From Thermodesulfobacteriota bacterium (lineage in GTDB: Bacteria; Desulfobacterota; DSM-4660; Desulfatiglandales; HGW-15), in NCBI GenBank assembly GCA_025454125.1, contig JALOPA010000071.1, forward strand, positions 1-7,593: a DNA stretch of 7,593 nt, given 5' to 3'. The notes beneath the pieces were generated by a model that was not told the origin of the DNA, searched no databases, and saw only the letters and a program-made list of their open reading frames with translations. A program made the position numbers and the translations under genes. The first letter of the stretch is position 1; every line of letters starts with the position of its first letter. Shown here one piece after another: positions 1 to 5,633 of this stretch.

Positions 1-1019
1 TTGAGAGCGGGGTCTTCTGCAAGGGCCTTTTTCCATCCCTTTTCCGCAAGCGCCAGAACGTAGGCAAAAGTCGCATTGGTCAGCGCAATGGTCGAGGTTC
101 GCGGCACAGCGCCGGGCATGTTGGCCACGCAATAGTGGACAACCCCTTCTTCGATATAAATGGGGTTCTCGTGGGTTGTGGGCCGCGAGGTTTCGGTGCA
201 CCCTCCCTGGTCAATGGAGATGTCCACGATAGCGGAACCCTTTTTCATGCGGCGAATGAGATCTCGGGAAATGAGTTTGGGCGCCTTGGCTCCCGGGATC
301 AGGACGGTGCAGATCACCAGATCGCTGCTGAGACATTCTTCTTCGATGTTGGCCGGGTTGGAGTTGACGGTGACCACGCGGCCCTGCATCACGTCACGGA
401 TGTAGGAGAGTCTCGTGGGATGGATGTCCAGGACCGAGACCCGGGCGCCGATACCGGAGGCCAAGGTGGCCGCCGCAAGCCCCGCCACACCCCCGCCGAT
501 GACCGTGACCCTTGCGGGTCTCACACCAGGCACCCCTGAGAGGAGGATTCCCATGCCGCCGTTCTTGGCTTCCAGACAGTAGGCGCCCATTTGCACGGAA
601 AGGGCTCCGGCCACTTCGCTCATGGGCGCAAGCAGCGGGAGGCTGCCGTCCTGGAGCTGAACCGTCTCGTACGCGATGCCGACGATTTTCTTTCGAAGAA
701 TGTTTTCCGTGAGTTCTCTGGCTGCGGCAAGATGAAGATACGTGAAGAGCACTTGCCCCGGTTTCATGTACTCGAACTCAGGGTTGATGGGCTCCTTGAC
801 CTTGAGGATCATGTCGGCTTTGTCCCAAACATTTTCGGCCTTCTTGAGGAGCTTGGCGCCGGCCTGCGCATAGGCTTCGTCCTGAAAACCTGAGCCGATG
901 CCTGCAGTCGCTTCCACATACACGCGGTGACCGTGTGCGGTCAGAGCTTTGACACCCGCAGGGGTCGCTGCAACCCTCTTTTCTGCGGGTTTGATTTCTT
1001 TGGGAATTCCGATGATCAT
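1..1019 (-). CDS. ald: Alanine dehydrogenase, 3' end cut by window edge
   Basis: Catalyses the reversible NAD-dependent oxidative deamination of L-alanine to pyruvate and ammonium in the cytoplasm. The reverse translation from the ATG at 1019 begins MIIGIPKEIKPAEKRVAATP, the typical Ald start, and stays open for 339 codons to the edge. The family is about 370 residues, so roughly 30 C-terminal residues are missing. Residues fall at the family positions: Lys75 (KVKEP) and His96 (FTYLHLA) for pyruvate binding, the nucleotide-binding glycine motif GGGVAG at 175-180, Asp198 at the end of the following strand, catalytic Asp270 (DISIDQGG) and Asn300 (VANMPGAVPRTST). A strong Shine-Dalgarno (AAAGGAGGG, 1025-1033) sits 5 nt before the ATG. 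The gene is divergent from the histidine kinase operon. In anaerobes Ald usually serves alanine catabolism or ammonium/pyruvate balance. No frameshift was seen. The identification is firm. Confidence 0.97.
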   Translation of the reverse strand, partial: MIIGIPKEIKPAEKRVAATPAGVKALTAHGHRVYVEATAGIGSGFQDEAYAQAGAKLLKKAENVWDKADMILKVKEPINPEFEYMKPGQVLFTYLHLAAARELTENILRKKIVGIAYETVQLQDGSLPLLAPMSEVAGALSVQMGAYCLEAKNGGMGILLSGVPGVRPARVTVIGGGVAGLAAATLASGIGARVSVLDIHPTRLSYIRDVMQGRVVTVNSNPANIEEECLSSDLVICTVLIPGAKAPKLISRDLIRRMKKGSAIVDISIDQGGCTETSRPTTHENPIYIEEGVVHYCVANMPGAVPRTSTIALTNATFAYVLALAEKGWKKALAEDPAL

Positions 1020-1088
1020 GAAAACCCTCCTTTCTTTGCACTTCAGAACATGTCCACTGAGGCTTTGAGATTTCTCGGAGACGGAGTG

Positions 1089-1118
1089 TTTCTAACACAG
1101 CATAACCCAAATGGTCAA
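1089..1118 (-). promoter_or_regulatory. Candidate sigma70-type promoter of ald
   Basis: Read on the minus strand, TTGACC (1113-1118) is followed 17 nt later by TTAGAA (1090-1095), or 18 nt later by TAGAAA (1089-1094). These resemble -35 and -10 hexamers. Transcription would begin near 1080 and leave a leader of about 60 nt before the ald ATG. The -35 match is good (5 of 6) and the -10 match only fair. The -35 lies inside the left arm of an inverted repeat (1115-1143), which would suit repression or activation there. Confidence 0.4.
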
Positions 1119-1143
1119 GGCCACTGGGGTAGAATGACCTTGA
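1115..1143. promoter_or_regulatory. Inverted repeat between ald and the kinase operon, possible operator
   Basis: TCAAGGCCA (1115-1123) and TGACCTTGA (1135-1143) are inverted copies that match at 8 of 9 positions. Their centres are 20 bp apart, about two helical turns, as expected for a dimeric DNA-binding protein on one DNA face. The site overlaps the candidate ald -35 and lies about 80-110 bp upstream of the kinase start. A weak plus-strand sigma70-like pair, TTGAAA (1140-1145) and TAGGCT (1163-1168) with a 17-nt spacer, overlaps the right arm and may serve the kinase operon. The function is inferred only from position and symmetry. Confidence 0.3.
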
Positions 1144-1208
1144 AACAACCCTTCCCCCGTGTTAGGCTCGCTCCCATAGACTGTCGGCTTGCCTTCATGC
1201 ACTGCGGC

Positions 1209-1214
1209 GAAGGG
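1209..1214 (+). promoter_or_regulatory. Ribosome binding site deciding the kinase start
   Basis: GAAGGG lies 9 nt before the ATG at 1224. The reading frame stays open upstream to 927, but that stretch runs through the ald promoter region and into the ald coding sequence on the other strand. The conserved protein sequence starts only after 1224. The ATG at 1224 is therefore chosen over in-frame starts at 927 and 1197. Confidence 0.6.
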
Positions 1215-1223
1215 TCTGGGTCT

Positions 1224-2777
1224 ATGCAAGAGAGCACAATCAATTTGAGGATCGCGTTGGTGGGCGGGGAGGAATTCTGCAAAGAGTTCCTCCAACGGTA
1301 CCTCGTGGCGCGTGAAGTCAATGATTTCGCCGCGCGGATCGTGGCGGTGGCGGACCCGGACCTTCGGAAACCGGGAATCCGTCTCGGCAGGAAACTCGGG
1401 TTGATCACGGTTCAGGACTACCATGAACTCTATAAACCCGAGTACCGGATCAATGCCCTGGTCCTCATGGTCCCTGACGAAGCGATTTTGCAGGACGCAC
1501 TCAAGACAAAGCCTGCGCATATCCGGTTGGTCGCCTATCAGGTCTTCCGGCTTTTTTGGAAGGCGATCGATGCAGAGCACGAAAAGCTTCGCACAAGAAA
1601 CGAGGAGATCGAGGCGATCCTCAACAGCATTCAGGATTTCATGATTGTGATATCACCGGATATGGAAATCGAAGAGGTGAATCAAGCCTTCATGGAACAA
1701 ATGGGCTATACGCAGGAAGAGCTTATCGGCAAAAAATGCTATGACGTCTTCCAAAAACGCGATTCCCAGTGCAGTCCAGAATTCATCAAATGCCCGCTGA
1801 ACAAGGCGGCGGAGACCGGAAAACCCAGCAGGCAAGCGCTGACACGGATAGACCGGGAAGGTCAGCAGCGATATTTGGATGTCAAGATTTTCCCTGTCTG
1901 GGAGAAGGAAGGCAGGATCAGCAAGTTCATTGAGGTGAGCCGGGACATTTCCGATTCCAAGAAAGAAGAGGAGGAGATCACCAGGCGATTGGAGAAAATG
2001 GTGGAGGATCGGACTCAGCAGCTCAAGGAAACCCACTCCAAGATGCTGCACCAGGACAAGATGGCCTCGCTGGGCAAACTCTCGGCCTCCGTGGTCCATG
2101 AAATCAACAACCCGATCTCGGGCATTCTGAGCCTGGTCATGCTCATGAATCGGATCATGGAAGGGGGGACCCTGCAACAGAAGGACGTGGAGCAGTTCAA
2201 GCAGTACCTGAACCTCATGGAGACCGAAACGCGGCGGATCAGCCGCATCGTCTCCAATCTGCTTGCCTTCTCACGTCATTCCAAAATGGAATTCGGAAGA
2301 GTCAGGCTGAACCAGCTCATCGACAAAACGCTCTTTCTGAATGCGAACCTCCTGAAGCTCCATTCCGTCAAGGTCGAGGAGAACCTGGATCCGGCTCTAC
2401 CGGAGCTCACAGGCTCCGAGGATCAGCTCCAACAGGTCTTCATGAATCTCGTCTCCAATGCGGCCGAGGCTCTCGAAGCGAGCCGCGGCGAGCGGGTCCT
2501 GAGAATTCAGACCCGGCATTTGCCTGAAAAGGAGTGTGTGTCGGTCTCGTTCGCAGATACCGGGGTGGGCATCCCCAAAGAAAACCTTCCCAAACTCTTT
2601 GAGCCCTTTTTCAGCACAAAGAAAAAGGGGAAAGGAGTGGGTTTGGGCCTTTCCGTGGCCTACGGGATTATCCAGGAGCATGGGGGCTCGATCCAAGTGC
2701 AATCGGAAGCGGGCAAAGGAACGACGTTCAGCATTGAACTTCCCCTGAAGACAAACGCGAAGGTCTTCACTTCATAG
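1224..2777 (+). CDS. Soluble hybrid-sensing histidine kinase: Rossmann-like, PAS, HisKA, HATPase
   Basis: A 517-residue cytoplasmic sensor kinase with no membrane segment or signal peptide, expected to phosphorylate the response regulator encoded 9 nt downstream. Residues 8-110 look like a Rossmann-type alpha/beta domain: strand LRIALVGG (8-15), a second strand ending VADPD (42-46), then LGLITVQDYHELY and a closing RLFWKAI helix. The glycine motif is degenerate (GGEEFC, not GxGxxG). A PAS domain spans about 130-245 and contains Cys172, Cys183 and Cys190 (CYDVF, CSPEF, CPLNKAAETGKP). A charged coiled-coil linker follows. The HisKA H-box is SVVHEINNP with phospho-acceptor His292. The ATPase domain has the N-box (Asn408/Asn412), G1 (DTGVGIP, Asp445) and G2 (GKGVGLGL, 469-476), so it appears catalytically complete. 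The ligand is unknown. A nucleotide or redox signal is possible but inferred. Confidence 0.93.
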   Translation: MQESTINLRIALVGGEEFCKEFLQRYLVAREVNDFAARIVAVADPDLRKPGIRLGRKLGLITVQDYHELYKPEYRINALVLMVPDEAILQDALKTKPAHIRLVAYQVFRLFWKAIDAEHEKLRTRNEEIEAILNSIQDFMIVISPDMEIEEVNQAFMEQMGYTQEELIGKKCYDVFQKRDSQCSPEFIKCPLNKAAETGKPSRQALTRIDREGQQRYLDVKIFPVWEKEGRISKFIEVSRDISDSKKEEEEITRRLEKMVEDRTQQLKETHSKMLHQDKMASLGKLSASVVHEINNPISGILSLVMLMNRIMEGGTLQQKDVEQFKQYLNLMETETRRISRIVSNLLAFSRHSKMEFGRVRLNQLIDKTLFLNANLLKLHSVKVEENLDPALPELTGSEDQLQQVFMNLVSNAAEALEASRGERVLRIQTRHLPEKECVSVSFADTGVGIPKENLPKLFEPFFSTKKKGKGVGLGLSVAYGIIQEHGGSIQVQSEAGKGTTFSIELPLKTNAKVFTS

Positions 2778-2786
2778 GGAGGCGCC

Positions 2787-4130
2787 ATGAGCGGGGCCAA
2801 AATCCTTGTTGTCGATGACGAGTTGATTGTGCGGGAATCCCTGGGGGGTTGGCTGGAGCGAGACGGCCACACCGTAGACAAGGCGGCCAGCGGAGAAGAG
2901 TCTCTCGATAAGTTCGAAAAGACCCGCTACGACATTATCCTGCTGGACATCAAAATGGAAGGCATGAGCGGGCTGGACGTTTTGAAAAAGGTGAAGGAAA
3001 TCGATCCCGACGTATCCGTGGTGATGATCACGGCGTACGGGTCCATTCCCAGCGCCATCGAAGCCATGAAAAACGGCGCCTACGAATACCTGCTCAAACC
3101 CTTTGATCCCGACGAACTCATGGTGCTCATCGAGAAGATCCGAAAACACCAGGCGGAACGACGGGAGACTCAGTTCTTGAGGGAGCAGTACAAAGAGCGA
3201 ACCCGCTTCGAAAATATGATCGGTCAGTCCAGGGCGCTTCAGCACGTCTTCGACCTCATTGAAAGCGTTGCCCCCACCGATTCCACGGTCCTGATCAACG
3301 GCGAGACCGGAACCGGGAAAGGCCTGGCGGCCAGGGCGATTCACACCAAGAGCGGGCGCGGCCAAGGGCCGTTCGTGGTGGTCAACTGTGGCGCTTTCCC
3401 GGAACACCTGCTGGAAAGTGAGCTTTTCGGGTATCAGAAAGGCGCCTTCACAGATGCCAAGGTCACGAAAAAAGGCCGGCTGGAGATGGCGCACGGTGGA
3501 ACCCTGTTCTTGGACGAGGTGGGGGAGATCAGCATGAGAATGCAAATCGACCTCCTCCGGGTTCTGGAGGACCACATCTTCTATCGTGTGGGCGGAACGC
3601 AGCCGATCGAGGCGGACTTTCGTGTCATCGCGGCGACGAACAAGGACCTCGAAAAGGGGATCAAAGAGGGAACGTTCCGGGAAGATCTCTATTATCGCCT
3701 CAATGTCATCTCCTTTACCATGCCCCCTCTCCGGGAACGCAAGGAGGATATCCCTTTGCTCGCGGAGTACTTCCTGCACCGCTTTGCTCAGGAGACCAAC
3801 AAGCCGGTCGATCAGATCGGCCGAGAGGCCCTCGACGAGATGATGCTCTACGACTGGCCCGGCAATGTGCGGGAGCTGGGAAATGCGCTGGAGAGAGCGG
3901 TGGTGGTGGGGAAAGGGCCGAGAATCCTTCCAAAGGACCTTCCCATCTTTCGGGCAGAATATGTTTCTTCTCCTCAGGGGAGAACGCTCAGAGAAGTGGA
4001 AACCGCTCACCTGGAGAGGATCCTCAACGAAACCCAATGGAATGTTTCAAAGAGCGCCGAGATCCTCGGAATTGATCGCTCCACGCTCTACGATAAAATC
4101 AAACGCTATGAGCTTCGCAAGCCGGGTTGA
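2787..4130 (+). CDS. Sigma54-dependent response regulator (NtrC-type enhancer-binding protein)
   Basis: A 447-residue activator that, once phosphorylated, uses ATP to open promoters bound by sigma54 RNA polymerase. The receiver domain (about 4-120) has the acidic pair Asp10/Asp11, phospho-acceptor Asp54 (LLDIKMEGMSG), Thr82 and Lys104. The AAA+ domain (about 142-365) has Walker A GETGTGKG (172-179), Walker B TLFLDEVGE (Asp243/Glu244), and the sensor/arginine-finger stretch ending YYRLNVISF and PPLRERKEDI. The C-terminal Fis-type helix-turn-helix (about 403-443) ends in SKSAEILGIDRSTLYDKIKR. The sigma54-contact loop reads GAFTDA (219-224) instead of the usual GAFTGA. The ribosome site GGGAGG (2777-2782) overlaps the kinase stop codon. 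The obvious partner is the kinase upstream. A likely target is the -24/-12 promoter at 6680-6695, which is an inference from proximity. Confidence 0.96.
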   Translation: MSGAKILVVDDELIVRESLGGWLERDGHTVDKAASGEESLDKFEKTRYDIILLDIKMEGMSGLDVLKKVKEIDPDVSVVMITAYGSIPSAIEAMKNGAYEYLLKPFDPDELMVLIEKIRKHQAERRETQFLREQYKERTRFENMIGQSRALQHVFDLIESVAPTDSTVLINGETGTGKGLAARAIHTKSGRGQGPFVVVNCGAFPEHLLESELFGYQKGAFTDAKVTKKGRLEMAHGGTLFLDEVGEISMRMQIDLLRVLEDHIFYRVGGTQPIEADFRVIAATNKDLEKGIKEGTFREDLYYRLNVISFTMPPLRERKEDIPLLAEYFLHRFAQETNKPVDQIGREALDEMMLYDWPGNVRELGNALERAVVVGKGPRILPKDLPIFRAEYVSSPQGRTLREVETAHLERILNETQWNVSKSAEILGIDRSTLYDKIKRYELRKPG

Positions 4131-4687
4131 TGAACTCCGAGAAGCCTATCCTTGTGATTTCGCCCATCGGTCGGTTGGACGTGGATCGAGGGTTCGTGGA
4201 GCACCTCGGGAGGGAGATCGGGGCCGTGTTCGGCTATCCGGCGGACATCCGGCCTCTTCTCGATGAAAGCGATCTGTGGCCGGACCCTGTGCGAAAGCAA
4301 TATCATTCGACCCCCATCCTCGATACGCTCGCCATGCTCTGCCCGCCTGAAGCGATCAAAGTTGTGGCGCTCACCAAAGTCGACCTGTTCATCCCCATCC
4401 TGACGCATGTCTACGGCGAAGCCCAGCTCGGAGGAAAGGCGTGCATTCTTTCGACCTGCCGCTTCTCAGAGGGACAGGCCTGGGGAACAGCGATCTTTCA
4501 CGATCGCATCTTCAAAGAAGCCATCCATGAGCTGGGCCACACGTTCAATCTGCGTCACTGCGCAGACGCCTTGTGCGTGATGCACTACTGCCGTGGGGTC
4601 CGGGAGGTGGATCGGAAATCGAATCAATTCTGCCGCTACTGCGCGGTGCTTTTGCAGGATGAAATGAAGAAAATCAGTAAGCAGTAA
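4130..4687 (+). CDS. amzA: Archaemetzincin (zinc-dependent metallopeptidase)
   Basis: A 185-residue cytoplasmic metallopeptidase of the archaemetzincin family (peptidase M54), close to the usual family length. The signature HELGHTFNLRHC starts at His133: His133, His137 and His143 would bind the catalytic zinc and Glu134 is the general base. Met151 fits the Met-turn. Cys144, Cys149, Cys168 and Cys171 (FCRYC) match the family's second, structural zinc site. The conserved VDLFIPILTHVYGEA segment (85-98) precedes it. Asn140 stands where HExxHxxGxxH proteins normally have glycine. The ATG at 4130 shares one base with the regulator's TGA (4128-4130), so translation is probably coupled. A TTG at 4127 is a less likely start. 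The last codons and the stop lie inside a repeat (4672-4763), so the C-terminal KISKQ is probably repeat-derived. Physiological substrates of bacterial archaemetzincins are not known. Confidence 0.95.
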   Translation: MNSEKPILVISPIGRLDVDRGFVEHLGREIGAVFGYPADIRPLLDESDLWPDPVRKQYHSTPILDTLAMLCPPEAIKVVALTKVDLFIPILTHVYGEAQLGGKACILSTCRFSEGQAWGTAIFHDRIFKEAIHELGHTFNLRHCADALCVMHYCRGVREVDRKSNQFCRYCAVLLQDEMKKISKQ

Positions 4688-4763
4688 TCAAGTAATCAGT
4701 CGCCAGTTATTTCGTTTGCATGTTTCCCACTGGTTACTGACCACTGATCACTGTTCACTTTTC
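4672..4763. repeat. Inverted heptad-repeat array between convergent genes
   Basis: The left arm (4672-4707) is five head-to-tail units ending in AGT: AATCAGT, AAGCAGT, AATCAAGT, AATCAGT, CGCCAGT. The right arm (4729-4763) is five units beginning with ACT: ACTGGTT, ACTGACC, ACTGATC, ACTGTTC, ACTTTTC. The arms are imperfect reverse complements around a 21-nt loop and could fold into one long hairpin. The array includes the amzA stop codon and lies between amzA and the convergent GcvH-like gene, so it may also serve as a two-way transcription barrier. There is no clear T-tract, so a classical terminator is not claimed. Confidence 0.75.
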
Positions 4764-4778
4764 TTAGGTGGGGCGGGG

Positions 4779-5522
4779 TCAAGAGCAGGGGGGCGTGCGC
4801 AGGAAGGAGCTCACCAGGCGCTCCCACCCGAGCTGCGGCATGGCGCCGAACACGTCCTTTGAAAGGGTCCCGCCGTCGGCCGCCAGAGGTGCGGACACTT
4901 CCTCGATGAGATGGTGGAGGTGTTCCACTTCCTGCTCCATGAACGCTTCGGTCTCCCGATCGATCATCAGGGCCTTGAGCTCTTTTCGCAGATTTTCCGG
5001 GTGAAGCGTCATGATCCATCCGTCCGCGTAGGGATCCTGATTGGCCAGGTGCCCCTGGTCTCTCAGTTTCGTGTTGACGGCGGTGACCACTCCGCTCACG
5101 GGCGAGAGCAGGGTGGCGCGACGCTCGCCGCGATGGATCGCCACCTCAGGTTCGCCCTGGTGCATGACTTTTCCCATGAGAGGGGCCTCGATGCGGTCAA
5201 GAGGCCCCAGGAGCCTGAGAGCGAAGTCGTCGATGCCGACCCTGACAGAGGATCCCTCCTCGATCCTGACCCAGGCATGCCCCGGGTGGAGATAGTACCC
5301 CTGGGGCACCAGGACCCCGTCGACCTCGAGAGCCTCCACCGGCCTCAGCACGGCATAGGCCGTGTATTCGTCGTCGAAGTACTGATCGAATTCGCACCGG
5401 CTGCAGTGGTAGTCATTGGTGCACGATTTGAACGGAATTCGTCCCTCCAAGTGGTGGAGACACGGCCTCTGGGAGGGAGGCAGAGTTTTCATGGCTTGAA
5501 TGTCGCGAGTTGAATTGTTCAT
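4779..5522 (-). CDS. GcvH-like protein with one Cys4 module, lacking the lipoyl lysine
   Basis: A 247-residue soluble protein. Residues 21-43 hold a cysteine module, C21-x12-C34-x5-C40-x2-C43 (CTNDYHCSRCEFDQ), which looks like a zinc or iron-sulfur site. Residues about 75-175 match the H-protein (GcvH) fold: HPGHAWVRIEEG, VGIDDFALRLLG, APLMGK, SPVSGVVTAVN and DPYADGWI. The lysine that carries lipoate in true H-proteins, eight residues before the Pro of SP, is Glu133 here. It therefore cannot act as a normal glycine-cleavage carrier. A C-terminal extension (about 180-247) contains APLAADGG and LGWERL, shared with the paralogue upstream. The start is the ATG at 5522, behind AAGGAG at 5534-5539. 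A GTG at 5534 overlaps that site. The gene probably forms one transcription unit with the 333-residue paralogue, 111 bp upstream. Function unknown; automatic annotation as GcvH would be misleading. Confidence 0.88.
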   Translation of the reverse strand: MNNSTRDIQAMKTLPPSQRPCLHHLEGRIPFKSCTNDYHCSRCEFDQYFDDEYTAYAVLRPVEALEVDGVLVPQGYYLHPGHAWVRIEEGSSVRVGIDDFALRLLGPLDRIEAPLMGKVMHQGEPEVAIHRGERRATLLSPVSGVVTAVNTKLRDQGHLANQDPYADGWIMTLHPENLRKELKALMIDRETEAFMEQEVEHLHHLIEEVSAPLAADGGTLSKDVFGAMPQLGWERLVSSFLRTPPCS

Positions 5523-5533
5523 GGCTTTTGCCA

Positions 5534-5539
5534 CTCCTT
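5534..5539 (-). promoter_or_regulatory. Ribosome binding site deciding the start of the 247-residue GcvH-like gene
   Basis: On the minus strand AAGGAG is followed after 11 nt by the ATG at 5522. The in-frame GTG at 5534 overlaps this site and has no separate one of its own. The shorter 247-residue protein is therefore preferred over 251 residues. The spacing is slightly long. Confidence 0.55.
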
Positions 5540-5547
5540 CAAGAATA

Positions 5548-5625
5548 GGACACAGATTCTCACAGATTTACACTGACAGTTTTTTGTTCTTATTCAATCC
5601 ATAAAATCCGTGTTCATCTGTGTCC
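5548..5625. repeat. Inverted repeat of CACAGAT-type units between the GcvH-like genes
   Basis: GGACACAGAT (5548-5557) and ATCTGTGTCC (5616-5625) are perfect inverted copies. Including the next 12 bases (CACAGATTT on one side, CACGGATTT in the reverse complement of the other), the 22-bp arms match at about 18 positions around a 34-nt loop. Each arm also contains a direct repeat of the CACAGAT core at 10-bp spacing. It starts 9 bases past the stop of the 333-residue gene on the minus strand, so it could form a hairpin in that transcript. This wording resembles dispersed intergenic repeats common in bacteria of this group (from memory). Confidence 0.65.
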
Positions 5626-5633
5626 CATAATTT

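Noticed and set aside
927..1223. N-terminal 99-codon extension of the kinase reading frame
   Set aside because: It overlaps the ald start codon and promoter on the opposite strand and shows no domain sequence. The ATG at 1224 has a good ribosome site, and the conserved protein begins there.
2772..4037. 421-codon minus-strand open frame opposite the response regulator
   Set aside because: It is a shadow of a clear sigma54 activator whose domains account for the whole stretch. The antisense translation shows no recognisable domain.
4672..4763. Heptad array read as a CRISPR
   Set aside because: The units are 7-8 bp with no spacers of CRISPR length. The structure is a simple inverted short tandem repeat.
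4672..4763. Heptad array read as a classical Rho-independent terminator
   Set aside because: The hairpin is imperfect and neither strand has a T-run directly after the stem.
4911..5513. 200-codon plus-strand open frame opposite the 247-residue gene
   Set aside because: The opposite strand carries all the GcvH and cysteine-module motifs. The shadow frame is composition-driven.
4779..5522. Calling this gene a true glycine cleavage H protein (gcvH)
   Set aside because: The lipoyl-bearing lysine is replaced, the protein is nearly twice the usual length with added cysteine and C-terminal regions, and no gcvT or gcvP lies nearby.
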